DNA of 64,000 bases from Azospirillum sp. TSA2s (GCF_004923315.1 NZ_CP039650.1:124001-188000), one strand, 5' to 3'. Positions 36,604-44,905 are shown, counted from the stretch's first letter. Numbers and translations: made by a program. The notes: generated from the sequence alone by a model not told the origin.

Positions 36604-37734
36604 ATGCCAACGGCACTGCTGGTGTCCTGCGCGATGTATCGACACGGCACCGCCAGAATGCCCGCCGCGCTGAAAGCGGCAGGATTTCGCGTCTTTGCCA
36701 TCTGCCCCCGGCATTCCCTGCTCGAGTTCAGCGACCATGTCGACGGGCGGCACTCTTTCTCCCCGGGACTGTCGGTCGACGATCTGACGGTCACCGCCGC
36801 GCGTGCGGCGACACAACTGGGTGCGAACATCGTCATCGGTTGCGAGGAAAGCGCGGTCAAGGTGCTCGGCTTGGCCGGCCGCCTTCTTGCGCAGGTGGCC
36901 GAGGACAGCGCCGACGCACACAAGCTGCGCTTCCTCCAGGGTTGGTACGGCGGCGTCTGCTGGGAAGAGACGCGCTCGCGTTGTGTCGAATTGGCGGCGG
37001 AAGCCGGCATTCGGACGCCACGTCAGGTCGTGGTCGATCCGCGGCGCACCGGTCCAAACGACCTGTCCGCTCTCAGCGCGCCGCTTCTGCTGAAATACGA
37101 CGGCAGTACCGCCGGCCGCGGGGTTTTTCTTGCGTCCGACGCCCGGCATGCGTCCGAACTGCTGGCGGGGTTGGAGCAGATGAGCGCCTTTCCGGCCGAC
37201 CGGCGGGTCGTTGCGCAGGAGTTCGTGCGCGGACGGGCGGCTTCGGTGTCGTTCTGCGCGCTGGGTGGGCGGATGCTGGAGGGCTTCGCCTATATCACCC
37301 TTCAGCATCAGCGGGAACCCTTCGGCCCGGCCTCGGTGATCGAACTGCAGGACCTGCCGCAGTTGATGGACATGGCCCGCCGCATGGTGGAACTGACGCG
37401 CTACTCCGGCTTCGGCGGCATCGACGCCATGCTGCCGGAGGATGGCGGCCCGCCCGTCTTCCTGGAGTTCAACGGCCGTCCGACCCAGACCACCCATCTC
37501 GGTCGTCTGGCGGGCAGCGACCTGTGCCGGGCGATGGCCTGCGCGCTGGACGGCCGGCCTCATGAAGGCGTGTTCGGACGGACCTCCGGCAAGACGGTCG
37601 CCCTGTTCCCGGCGGAATGGGCCCGCGATGCCAACAGCCGCTATCTGACCGCGGCCCACCATGATGTGCCTTGGAGCGAGCGGCGGATGACCGCGGCGAT
37701 CCTGAACATCACGCCGCAGCTGAATTCCGCCTGA
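36604..37734 (+). CDS. Orphan ATP-grasp family protein
   Basis: A 376-residue soluble protein with the ATP-grasp arrangement: an N-terminal alpha/beta domain (1-105), the ATP-binding loop LLKYDGSTAGRGVFLA (162-177), the KFV-like AQEFVRGRAASVSFCALGG region, and the metal-binding VFLEFNGRPTQTTH. It is related in style to carboxylate-amine ligases such as PurK or carbamoyl phosphate synthetase-like enzymes, but no substrate domain is recognisable and no pathway genes are adjacent. ATG 36604 follows a GAAGG site; the frame is open much further upstream but without a start signal. A TATAAA at 36564 could be its -10 box. Confidence 0.75.
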   Translation: MPTALLVSCAMYRHGTARMPAALKAAGFRVFAICPRHSLLEFSDHVDGRHSFSPGLSVDDLTVTAARAATQLGANIVIGCEESAVKVLGLAGRLLAQVAEDSADAHKLRFLQGWYGGVCWEETRSRCVELAAEAGIRTPRQVVVDPRRTGPNDLSALSAPLLLKYDGSTAGRGVFLASDARHASELLAGLEQMSAFPADRRVVAQEFVRGRAASVSFCALGGRMLEGFAYITLQHQREPFGPASVIELQDLPQLMDMARRMVELTRYSGFGGIDAMLPEDGGPPVFLEFNGRPTQTTHLGRLAGSDLCRAMACALDGRPHEGVFGRTSGKTVALFPAEWARDANSRYLTAAHHDVPWSERRMTAAILNITPQLNSA

Positions 37735-37738
37735 CCGG

Positions 37739-37957
37739 TCATTGCGGCGGCTGGTCCAGCGACAGTTCGCCGGTGACCTCGTGCGTCAGGTCGATGCCGT
37801 CGACCGTCAGCACCATGCGGACCGGCAGTGACTTCATCCCGTCCAGCCGTCCCTCCGCCAGCGCGCGGCCGACGGCCAGTTCGATCTCGCGCTGGGAGGT
37901 GACACCGACCTGCTTGAGGAGTTTGCGCAGGTCGAGGTTGAAGGTCTCGTTGTCCAT
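37739..37957 (-). CDS. DUF6494-family small protein
   Basis: A 72-residue protein starting MDNETFNLDLRKLLKQVGVT and containing SQREIELAVGRALAEGRL and LTVDGIDLTHEVTGELSL. This matches the DUF6494 family of short alphaproteobacterial proteins of unknown function. A GGAGG site lies six bases before the ATG. It is convergent with the ATP-grasp gene, whose stop is four bases away, and stands next to a relic of a transporter gene. Confidence 0.8.
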   Translation of the reverse strand: MDNETFNLDLRKLLKQVGVTSQREIELAVGRALAEGRLDGMKSLPVRMVLTVDGIDLTHEVTGELSLDQPPQ

Positions 37958-38058
37958 GTCCGGCCTCCGGGTTGGGAACCGCTGTTTCGCCTGCCGTTCC
38001 GAACCCCCGGGGAGCGGCTTTGGTTCCGTGGCCGGCCCCGCCCTTATTCGGGCAACAC

Positions 38059-38301
38059 CTCGTCGGGATACAGCACGCCCGGCCCCCCGTCCTCCCGCGC
38101 AACGTCGGCGACATGCAGTTGGCCTCCCAGTTGGCGGAGATCGGGGTGATCCTGCTGATGTGCGGCGTGGGGCTGCATTTCTCGCTGAACGACCTGATGA
38201 AGGTGCGGTCGATCGCCATTTCGGGTGCGGTGGTGCAGATCGCCATCGCCACGGCGATGGGATGGGGGCTGGCCCGCTTTCTCGGCTGGAATTTGGCGGC
38301 G
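38059..38301 (+). pseudogene. Relic of a CPA2 (KefB/YbaL-type) cation/proton antiporter
   Basis: In one frame the translation contains LASQLAEIGVILLMCGVGLHFS followed by LNDLMKVRSIAISGAVVQI and ATAMGWGLARFLGWNLA, which is the second to fourth transmembrane region of the KefB/YbaL monovalent cation:proton antiporter family. Only about 80 of more than 550 residues remain. Upstream, LVG and GDMQ match the family but the bases between are scrambled; downstream the similarity stops at once. There is no start codon or ribosome site for it, so it is a fragment left by deletion. Confidence 0.75.
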
Positions 38302-38500
38302 GATGTTCGAATATGCCGGCCGCACCGATGCGGACGAGGCAAATGGAGCCGGACTGCTGGCAGCGACCTGAACACGGCGAAAACGCCGGTCGGGGACCGG
38401 CGTTTCCAAATCCGTCGATGCAACTTCCGGCGAAGCACACGCCCCCTCCCCCGGCGACCGGCGCCGGGAAGGCCGTGACCTGCCGGAAGACGGCGCGGCG

Positions 38501-38920
38501 TCAGTCGTCGCGCTGGGTCCGTTCCATCCGCTCGTGACGCTCCTGGGCCTCCAGGCTCAGCGTCGCGATCGGACGGGCGTCCAGCCGGCGAACGGAGATG
38601 GGGTCGCCCGTCTCCTCGCAATAGCCGTAGCTGCCGTCGACCAGCCGCTCCAGCGCGGCGTCGATCTTGGAGATCAGCTTGCGTTCGCGGTCACGGGTGC
38701 GCAGTTCCAGCGCGCGGTCGGTCTCCGCCGAGGCGCGGTCGGCGATATCCGGTTCCTGGATACCGCCTTCCTGGAGGCTGTTCAGCGTGCCGGTTGATTC
38801 CGCCAGAAGCTCCGCGCGCCAGCGCAGCAGCTTCTGGCGGAAATACTCCCGCATGATCGGGTTCATGAACTCCTCGTCTTCCGACGGGGAATAGTTCTGG
38901 GGCAGAAGCGGCGACGTCAT
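38501..38920 (-). CDS. dksA: RNA polymerase-binding transcription factor DksA (one-cysteine type)
   Basis: A 139-residue DksA protein, which with ppGpp adjusts RNA polymerase at stringent promoters. The coiled-coil part carries the tip acidic residues in EPDIADRASAETDRALE, and the C-terminal region reads GYCEETGDPISVRRLDARP then IATLSLEAQERHE. Only one (Cys101) of the four zinc-finger cysteines is present. Such one-Cys DksA proteins are known in alphaproteobacteria such as Rhodobacter and remain functional. The start MTSPLLPQNY at 38920 is chosen over the open frame to 39019, which has no family similarity. Confidence 0.93.
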   Translation of the reverse strand: MTSPLLPQNYSPSEDEEFMNPIMREYFRQKLLRWRAELLAESTGTLNSLQEGGIQEPDIADRASAETDRALELRTRDRERKLISKIDAALERLVDGSYGYCEETGDPISVRRLDARPIATLSLEAQERHERMERTQRDD

Positions 38921-39176
38921 CCGAAAGCATCCAGCGAAAAAGGGGTGATCCGGGCGGCGCGGAGTATAGGCACGCCACGCCGGGACCGCAACCCATTGGT
39001 TCGCCCCTAAAACGACCAAACAAGCCCTTGGAATAAAAAAGATTTGTCAGAGTGGCACATTGGCCGCGCCGTGCCGCTACCCCGTCGGGGCGTGGGACCG
39101 CGGGTCTGGCCGTGCCCTGCCCCGCCTGACTGCCGGCTCACGGCAACGGGGCATCGGCCCACCTGCTCGGGAGGGC
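38921..39176. other. Non-coding stretch between dksA and fliX
   Basis: These 256 bases hold the dksA promoter region, AT-rich near 39030-39055 (AATAAAAAAGATTTGTCAGA), and the end of the fliX transcript. I see no gene or clear terminator here. Confidence 0.4.
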
Positions 39177-39602
39177 TCAGGAGGTGAGCTTCGCCAGTTC
39201 GACCTGCGCCCGCAGATCGATCTCGTCCAGGATTTCGGCCAGATTGGGATCATCGACCTGGGCGCGGCGCGTCTGCACCACCTTCGCCAGATCGACCAGC
39301 TTCTGCATCGACAATGTACCGGACAGCAGGCCGTGCTGGATTTCCTCCAGCCGGTCGAGCATCTCCTCCGCCCGCATCTTGCCGCGCGACGCACGCGCGG
39401 TGGCGTCATCGGTCGCATCGACCTCCTGCAAGGCCAGCACGCCCGAAACCCCGGCGGTGGCAGCGGTGCCGCTGACGCCGTGGGCCGAGCCCGCCTCCCC
39501 CACCAATTGCTTGGAGAACGCGGCGCCGGACGAGCCTTCGGACTTGCCGGTGCGGCGTACCGAACCGCTGCCGCGTATGTTACCGGAGCCTTCGACTTTC
39601 AT
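39177..39602 (-). CDS. fliX: Flagellar assembly regulator FliX
   Basis: A 141-residue protein of the alphaproteobacterial FliX family. In Caulobacter FliX acts in cis with basal body completion to control FlbD, the NtrC-type activator of sigma-54 flagellar genes. The start MKVEGSGNIRGSGSVRRTGK is typical, followed by a Gly/Ser/Ala-rich stretch and the helical C-terminus MLDRLEEIQHGLLSG through ILDEIDLRAQVELAKL. It is divergent from flgI, as in Caulobacter. A TTAA-N7-TCAA site about 70 bases upstream may be a CtrA box. FlbD itself is not in the window. Confidence 0.88.
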   Translation of the reverse strand: MKVEGSGNIRGSGSVRRTGKSEGSSGAAFSKQLVGEAGSAHGVSGTAATAGVSGVLALQEVDATDDATARASRGKMRAEEMLDRLEEIQHGLLSGTLSMQKLVDLAKVVQTRRAQVDDPNLAEILDEIDLRAQVELAKLTS

Positions 39603-39663
39603 GATCCGTGCAACCGTTTGCAGTAAAGGATGCGTAAACGCGCGCACTGTAGATGGACCAACC

Positions 39664-39678
39664 TTAACATCCGGTCAA
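39664..39678. promoter_or_regulatory. Candidate CtrA box between fliX and flgI
   Basis: TTAACATCCGGTCAA matches the CtrA consensus TTAA-N7-TTAA with one mismatch and lies 62-76 bases upstream of the fliX start. CtrA control of fliX is known in Caulobacter; here it is inference. Confidence 0.45.
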
Positions 39679-39691
39679 GGTTTGCCGCAAT

Positions 39692-39708
39692 CGGGCAAAA
39701 TTTGCCGG
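39692..39708. promoter_or_regulatory. Palindrome, candidate enhancer site for flgI
   Basis: CGGGCAAAATTTGCCGG is a palindrome centred 84 bases upstream of the -24 GG at 39784, the same distance as at flgF. Confidence 0.6.
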
Positions 39709-39782
39709 TCGGCTGTGACCGAAAGGCGCCATCTTCCGGACGTTTTTCAGGACAAGCACGGATTGCTGCCGTTTCCGTCGTC

Positions 39783-39798
39783 TGGCACGGCGTTTGTA
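39783..39798 (+). promoter_or_regulatory. Sigma-54-like promoter of flgI
   Basis: TGGCACGGCGTTTGTA has a full -24 box and the correct ten-base spacing, but the -12 dinucleotide is GT in place of GC, so it may be a weak version. It lies 35 bases before the flgI start. Confidence 0.55.
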
Positions 39799-39832
39799 TA
39801 GGGATGGGCACGAGTTCAGGAGTGTCCGCGTC

Positions 39833-40975
39833 ATGCTTCCCACCGCCCTTCGCCTTCTGCGCCGCCGTGCCGTTCTGGCCGTGCTGACCGCCCTGCTGGC
39901 GTTCGGTGTCCCGGCCGCACCGGCATTGGCCGCATCCGCCCGTATCAAGGACATCGTGGATGTCGAGGGCGTGCGCGACAACATGCTGATCGGCTATGGC
40001 CTCGTGGTGGGTCTGAACGGCACCGGCGACAGCCTGAACAACTCGCCCTTCACCGAGCAGAGCCTGACCGGCATGCTGGAACGGATGGGCGTCAACACCC
40101 GCGGCACCAACCTGCGCACCAAGAACGTGGCGGCGGTGATGGTGACGGCGACGCTGGGCGCCTATGCCGCGCAGGGCACGCGCATCGACGTCACCGTGTC
40201 GGCGATGGGCGACTCCAAGAGCCTGCTGGGCGGCACCCTGCTGGTCACCCCGATGATGGGCGCCGACGGCGAGGTCTATGCCGTGGCGCAGGGGCCGATC
40301 GCGGTCTCGGGCTTCACCGCCCAGGGCCAGGGCGCCAGCGTGACCCGCGGCGTGCCGACCTCCGGCCGCATCTCTTCCGGCGCCATCGTGGAGCGGGAAA
40401 TCCAGTTCTCGCTGGCCGAGTTGCCCGTGCTGCGGCTGTCCCTGCGCAATCCGGACTTCACCACCGCCCAGCGGGTGGCGACCGCCATCAACATCCAGCT
40501 GCGCGGCAACCGCGCCCAGGCGACCGACCCGGCCTCCGTCCTCATCAACGTGCCGGAGACGCGCCGCGGCGACGTGGTGGGGCTGGTGACGGAGATCGAA
40601 CAGCTGCGCATCACCCCCGATCAGGTCGCCCGCGTGGTGGTCGACGAGAAATCGGGCGTCATCGTGATGGGCGAGAACGTCCGCATCTCCACCGTCGCCA
40701 TCGCCCAGGGCAACCTGACCATCCGCATCACCGAAACCCCGCAGGTCAGCCAGCCCGGCCCCTTCAGCCAGGGCCAGACCGCGGTGGTGCCGCGCACCGA
40801 CATCCAGGTCGACGAACAGTCCAACAACCGCCTCGCCGTGATGAATTCCGGGGTGACCCTGCAGGAGTTGGTACAGTCCTTGAATGCGCTTGGGGTGGGT
40901 CCGCGGGACATGATCGCCATTCTCCAGTCGATCAAGGCCGCCGGAGCCCTGCAAGCCGAGATCGAGGTGATCTGA
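39833..40975 (+). CDS. flgI: Flagellar P-ring protein FlgI
   Basis: A 380-residue periplasmic protein forming the P ring. The start MLPTALRLLRRR has an AGGAG site ten bases upstream and a signal peptide that ends near ALAA. The mature start ASARIKDIVDVEGVRDNMLIGYGLVVGLNGTGDSL in type and the C-terminal VTLQELVQSLNALGVGPRDMIAILQSIKAAGAL are diagnostic. The next gene starts inside its stop codon (TGATG). The unit continues with the rod-binding protein and the FlgN-like gene. Confidence 0.96.
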   Translation: MLPTALRLLRRRAVLAVLTALLAFGVPAAPALAASARIKDIVDVEGVRDNMLIGYGLVVGLNGTGDSLNNSPFTEQSLTGMLERMGVNTRGTNLRTKNVAAVMVTATLGAYAAQGTRIDVTVSAMGDSKSLLGGTLLVTPMMGADGEVYAVAQGPIAVSGFTAQGQGASVTRGVPTSGRISSGAIVEREIQFSLAELPVLRLSLRNPDFTTAQRVATAINIQLRGNRAQATDPASVLINVPETRRGDVVGLVTEIEQLRITPDQVARVVVDEKSGVIVMGENVRISTVAIAQGNLTIRITETPQVSQPGPFSQGQTAVVPRTDIQVDEQSNNRLAVMNSGVTLQELVQSLNALGVGPRDMIAILQSIKAAGALQAEIEVI

Positions 40976-41352
40976 TGTCCATGAGCCCCGCCCTTTCCGC
41001 CGCTTCGGCCCCGCGCAGCTCTTCATTGGTGGAGCGCGCCCAGGCGTCAGGGTTCGGCGTACGGACCCTGGCAAAGATTTCCGATCTGGAGGCCAAGACC
41101 GACCCGGCAAAGCTTGCCCAGCTGCGCAAGTCGGCCAACGAGTTCGAGAGCCAGTTCGTATCGCAGATGCTGAGCCCGATGTTCGAGGGGATCCAGACCG
41201 ACGAGACCTTCGGCGGCGGGCGCGGCGAGGAAATGTTCCGGCCGATGCTGGTCGAGCAGTTCGGCAAGCAGATCACCCAGCGCGGCGGCTTCGGCATCGC
41301 CAAGCAGGTTTACGCAGAGCTTCTTCGCGCCCAGGAGGCCAGCCATGGATAA
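40975..41352 (+). CDS. flgJ: Rod-binding protein (FlgJ N-terminal domain only)
   Basis: A 125-residue protein equal to the N-terminal rod-capping domain of enteric FlgJ, with LRKSANEFESQFVSQMLSPMFEG and a C-terminal QRGGFGIAKQVYAELLRAQE. The muramidase domain of the enteric two-domain protein is absent, as is normal in alphaproteobacteria, where a separate enzyme opens the wall. It overlaps flgI by one base and the next gene by eight, so all three are coupled. Confidence 0.88.
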   Translation: MSMSPALSAASAPRSSSLVERAQASGFGVRTLAKISDLEAKTDPAKLAQLRKSANEFESQFVSQMLSPMFEGIQTDETFGGGRGEEMFRPMLVEQFGKQITQRGGFGIAKQVYAELLRAQEASHG

Positions 41353-41854
41353 GGTCGACGTCCGTTTCCCCCAGCCGGCCAAGCCGGCCGCCAACCTGCC
41401 GAAGAATGCCCAGGAACGCGCGGTGGCGCTGGTCGAGCTGATGGGCCGCCTGACCGCCCTGCTGGAGCGCGAGGCCGCCGCCGTCCGTGCCCGCCGCCCG
41501 GCCAAGGAACTGAGCCAGATCGTCAAGGACAAGCAGCCGATGACGCTGGTCTATGAGGAGATCAGCCGCATGCTGCGCGTCGACCGCGAAGGACTGATGG
41601 GTTTGCCGCAGGAGATGAAGGCCGCGCTGAAGGATGCGACCGGCAAGCTCTATGCCGCCACCGCCGACAATGCGGAGGCCCTGCGCATCGGCGGCGAGGC
41701 GCAGAAGGTGATGGTCGACACCGTCGTCACCGTCATCACCCGCCAGCAGAAGGCGCCGACCACCGCCTATGCCGCCCACATGGGCGGTGGCCGTGGCTAC
41801 TCCCCGCCGCCCAGCGGGCCGCGCACCTCGGCGGCGCTGAACACCCGGCTTTGA
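41345..41854 (+). CDS. FlgN/FlbY-like flagellar protein
   Basis: A 169-residue, mostly helical protein. The region 20-130 (ERAVALVELMGRLTALLERE, IVKDKQPMTLVYEEISRML) has the long-helix pattern of the FlgN export chaperone, and the tail GGGRGYSPPPSGPRTSAAL resembles the Gly/Ser tail of alphaproteobacterial FlgN/FlbY proteins. FlgN guards the hook-associated proteins before secretion. Position directly after flgI and the rod-binding gene fits the Caulobacter order. A terminator follows at 41896-41930. Confidence 0.7.
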   Translation: MDKVDVRFPQPAKPAANLPKNAQERAVALVELMGRLTALLEREAAAVRARRPAKELSQIVKDKQPMTLVYEEISRMLRVDREGLMGLPQEMKAALKDATGKLYAATADNAEALRIGGEAQKVMVDTVVTVITRQQKAPTTAYAAHMGGGRGYSPPPSGPRTSAALNTRL

Positions 41855-41895
41855 TCCCAACCGCCTTCATCCGTGACTGCCGAGACGTTTCGGAC

Positions 41896-41930
41896 GGCCG
41901 CCTCTCTCCACAGGGGCGGCCTTTTTCTTT
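41896..41930 (+). terminator. Intrinsic terminator of the flgI unit
   Basis: GGCCGCC (41896-41902) pairs with GGCGGCC (41915-41921), followed by TTTTTCTTT. It is 42 bases past the end of the FlgN-like gene. Confidence 0.85.
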
Positions 41931-41997
41931 GCGGGCCTTTCTCCTTGGGGCCCGGTTTCTCGGCATTGGGCCGCTGCGGCAAGAAAGACCCCACACC

Positions 41998-42043
41998 CGG
42001 CGGAAATTGCCGGTCCGGCCTGCACCATGCGGCGGGAACTGCC
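41998..42043. promoter_or_regulatory. Two related sites, candidate enhancers of fliK
   Basis: CGGCGGAAATTGCCGG (41998-42013) is centred 82 bases upstream of the -24 GG; a second copy CGGCGGGAACTGCC (42030-42043) lies 32 bases downstream of it. They share CGGCGGRAAYTGCC. Confidence 0.6.
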
Positions 42044-42085
42044 ACCCCGCACCGCATGAATGGCCCAATGGCGCAGAGTCCCAAC

Positions 42086-42101
42086 TGGCCCGCCTGTTGC
42101 A
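42086..42101 (+). promoter_or_regulatory. Sigma-54 promoter of fliK-flgD
   Basis: TGGCCCGCCTGTTGCA has GG (42087-42088) and GC (42099-42100) ten bases apart and a perfect TTGCA -12 box. It lies 55 bases before the fliK start. Confidence 0.8.
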
Positions 42102-42155
42102 TTGGTCTCTCCGCATCGCTGTCGGTGCGTTCCGCCGTCCCTGAGAGGCCGTTCC

Positions 42156-44012
42156 ATGGAAGTCCAATCGAACAACATCGCCGCGTCCTTGTTCGACGGT
42201 CTCAACCAGTCCCAGCAGACGCAGGGGACGGGGGCGAAGAACGACCTGTTTTCCAAGATGATGGACCGCATGCTGACCGACGCCGCCGCGCGCAAGCGCG
42301 AACAGGCCGATGCGGCGGCACGCGACTCCGCAAAGGACGCCGCAAAGGACGCGGCCAAGGAGGCCAGCGACGCCCGTAAGGCGGAGGCCCAGCGCAAGCA
42401 ACCGGTGCGCGCCGAACCGAAGCCGGACCTGACCCGCGAGCGCACGGCCCAGGCCGCCCGTCCGGCCACCGATGCCGCCGACACGGCCCGCGCTCCGGAA
42501 CCGAAGACCGCCAAGACCGACGACGACCGCAAGGTTCAAGCCGGACAGGACGACCGCCGGCCGGCCAAAGCTGAAAAGCCGGCGAAGGATGCGAAGGCGG
42601 AGGCGGCGAAAGCCGATCCCTCCAAGACGTCCGCGGCGAAGACGGACGACACCAAGACCGTGGCCGCCGACGAAGCCGCCGCGACTGACGACGCCGCCGC
42701 TTCGACTGAGGATGCCGGGCAGACGGAAACCGCGTCGGCCGACGCCGCAGGCGACGGTGACCCGACCGCCACAGCCGACGAACAGGCCCAGCCCGGCGAC
42801 CAGTCCACCACAGAACAGCCTCCGGCCGCTCAGCCGGTGCCGCCGCAACCGGTGCCGCAGGCCAGCGATCTGATCCTCGCCGGACTGATGCCGGCCGGAC
42901 AGGCCGCGGCGAAGGATGCCACCGAAGAGGCGGGCGCCGGCACCGACGACGCCGCGACGGTCGGGGCCGCGGGGACCGGCACGGCCGGCACCCACGACCC
43001 CGCCGCCCAGCTGGTCCAGGCGCAGGCCGCCGCTGCCGGCGCGATGGCGGGCGGACAGGCCGCCGCCGGTGCCGATACGGCCGCGAAGGCTGCCGGCAAG
43101 GGCGGAGCCGTGGATGGCGACGCCGCGAAGACCACGGACGCCTCCCAGGCCGACGCCGGCGCCGAAGCCCTGCCGAGCGACGAGGACGTCGCCCTGCCCG
43201 ACCGCTTCGCCGACCTGCTGGCCGCAGCCAAGGCCAAGACGGGCGAAGCCAGGCAGAACGGCAAGCATGCCGGCAGCGAGGGCAGCGGCCGGAACGACGC
43301 CCAGCCCCAAACTCAGGCGATGCCGCAGCAGCCGGTTCCGCCGGCGATGCCCGCCGTCCCGGTGGCGGAAGCCGTCACGGCCGCTGCGACGGGTACGGCC
43401 GCTACGACGCTGGAGGGCATCGACGCCACCGGCGCGGCCGGCGGAGCATCCGGCGCCGCCACCGCCAGCCCGCACACCCACCCGGCTCTTGCCGCGATGG
43501 AAGGCATCCACGGCGGCATTCCCGGCCTCGACCAGCCGCAGGGGACCGCGACGCTCCGCCCGTCGCGCGGCGCCGGCATGCCGATGGGCGTACACGACCA
43601 GATCGCCGTCCATATCAAGAAGAATGTCGGCGACGAGGTCGACCAGTTCACCATCAACCTGCATCCGGCCGAGCTTGGCCGGATCGACATCAAGCTGGAC
43701 ATCGGCGCCGATGGCCGGGTCAACGCGATGGTCGCGGTGGAAAAGGCGCAGACCCTCGAACTTCTGCAGCGTGACAGCCGCAGCCTGGAACGCGCCTTGC
43801 AAGACGCCGGACTGCAGACGGACTCGAACAGCCTGAACTTCAGCCTGCGCGGCGAAGGCAATCCCTTCGCCGGCGACGGCCGGGGCGACGGCAAGAACGG
43901 TGGATCGGGTCGGCGCGGCCGCGGCTTCGGCGGAGGTGGCGACGATGACGGGACCGACAGCGCCGTCTACACGGCAACGCTCGGCAACGGGCGCGTCGAC
44001 ATCCGCGCCTGA
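42156..44012 (+). CDS. fliK: Flagellar hook-length control protein FliK
   Basis: A 618-residue secreted ruler protein that stops hook growth and switches export specificity. The long middle (about 45-470) is low-complexity, rich in Ala, Asp, Lys, Thr, Gln and Pro, as expected of a ruler. The conserved C-terminal Flg_hook domain (about 480-570) reads DQFTINLHPAELGRIDIKLD and ALQDAGLQTDSNSLNFSLRG. ATG 42156 has a GAGAGG site and sits 55 bases after a sigma-54 element; the open frame from 42060 would include the promoter and is rejected. flgD follows after 81 bases. Confidence 0.9.
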   Translation: MEVQSNNIAASLFDGLNQSQQTQGTGAKNDLFSKMMDRMLTDAAARKREQADAAARDSAKDAAKDAAKEASDARKAEAQRKQPVRAEPKPDLTRERTAQAARPATDAADTARAPEPKTAKTDDDRKVQAGQDDRRPAKAEKPAKDAKAEAAKADPSKTSAAKTDDTKTVAADEAAATDDAAASTEDAGQTETASADAAGDGDPTATADEQAQPGDQSTTEQPPAAQPVPPQPVPQASDLILAGLMPAGQAAAKDATEEAGAGTDDAATVGAAGTGTAGTHDPAAQLVQAQAAAAGAMAGGQAAAGADTAAKAAGKGGAVDGDAAKTTDASQADAGAEALPSDEDVALPDRFADLLAAAKAKTGEARQNGKHAGSEGSGRNDAQPQTQAMPQQPVPPAMPAVPVAEAVTAAATGTAATTLEGIDATGAAGGASGAATASPHTHPALAAMEGIHGGIPGLDQPQGTATLRPSRGAGMPMGVHDQIAVHIKKNVGDEVDQFTINLHPAELGRIDIKLDIGADGRVNAMVAVEKAQTLELLQRDSRSLERALQDAGLQTDSNSLNFSLRGEGNPFAGDGRGDGKNGGSGRRGRGFGGGGDDDGTDSAVYTATLGNGRVDIRA

Positions 44013-44093
44013 CGGCGACGCCCGCGGCCATCCCGCCGCAGCCCACCGTCACATGAGAGATATCGGCCGCAAGGCCAACGAAGGACGACCGCG

Positions 44094-44843
44094 ATGACCA
44101 CGACGACCAACACCACCAGCCCGACCCTGAACCAGTACGGCACCTATTCGGGAGGCAAGTCCACCGGGTCGAAGACGGCGTCCGAAACCGCCAAGACCCC
44201 GCAGACCGATGCCGACAAGACCGCGTCGGCGACCAAGGGCCTCGGCGACAATTTCCAGACGTTCCTCACCATGCTGACCACGCAGATGAAGAACCAGGAC
44301 CCGCTGAAGCCGCTCGACACCAACGACATGACCAAGCAGCTGGTCGATTTCGCAAACGTCGAGCAGAACATCGGCACCAACAGCCGCCTGGACAAGCTGG
44401 TTCAGTTGCAGTCGGCCGGCACCGCGTCGACCAACCTCGCCTATCTCGGCCGCACCGTCGCCTTCGAGGGCGACAGCTTCCAGTACAACCAGGGCATGGC
44501 CCAGGCGCCGCTGGGCTACGAGCTGGAAACATCGGCCAAGTCGGTGCGCGTCGACATCCTGGATGGCAACGGCAACATCATCCGCTCGATGCCGGGCGAG
44601 ACCACCGCCGGCACCAAGCATGCGGTCAGCTGGGACTTCAAGGACAACAACGGCCGTGCAGTGCAGCCCGGCACCTATCGCATGAACGTGGCGCCGGTGG
44701 CGGAGAACAAGAACGACACCATCAAGACCACCACCTACACCTTCGGCACCGTCGCCGGTATCGGCAGCAGCAAGGACGGCGAAACCGTGCTGAACATCGG
44801 CGCCAGCGAAGTCCCGCTGTCGAAGCTGACCACCGTCTATTGA
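44094..44843 (+). CDS. flgD: Flagellar hook assembly protein FlgD
   Basis: A 249-residue hook cap protein. The conserved N-terminus contains NFQTFLTMLTTQMKNQDPLKP and DTNDMTKQLVDFANVEQNIG, and the C-terminal part has the FlgD Ig/tudor-like region (VDILDGNGNIIRSMPGE, HAVSWDFKDNNGRAVQPGTY). A CGAAGGACG site precedes the ATG. The hook gene flgE, which usually follows, is not in this window. Confidence 0.95.
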   Translation: MTTTTNTTSPTLNQYGTYSGGKSTGSKTASETAKTPQTDADKTASATKGLGDNFQTFLTMLTTQMKNQDPLKPLDTNDMTKQLVDFANVEQNIGTNSRLDKLVQLQSAGTASTNLAYLGRTVAFEGDSFQYNQGMAQAPLGYELETSAKSVRVDILDGNGNIIRSMPGETTAGTKHAVSWDFKDNNGRAVQPGTYRMNVAPVAENKNDTIKTTTYTFGTVAGIGSSKDGETVLNIGASEVPLSKLTTVY

Positions 44844-44872
44844 GCGGGACTCGTTGCACCTACGGATTGTCG

Positions 44873-44905
44873 GTCCGCTTGCCGGACGGGGCGTTTCCAC
44901 GCCCC
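44873..44905 (+). terminator. Tandem short hairpins after flgD
   Basis: GTCCG/CGGAC (44873-44877, 44883-44887) and GGGGCG/CGCCCC (44888-44893, 44900-44905) stand side by side 30 bases after the flgD stop. No T run follows, so termination is only likely. Confidence 0.4.

Noticed and set aside
38501..38920. DksA inactivated because three zinc-finger cysteines are missing
   Set aside because: One-cysteine DksA proteins are a known functional form in alphaproteobacteria, and the rest of the protein is well kept.
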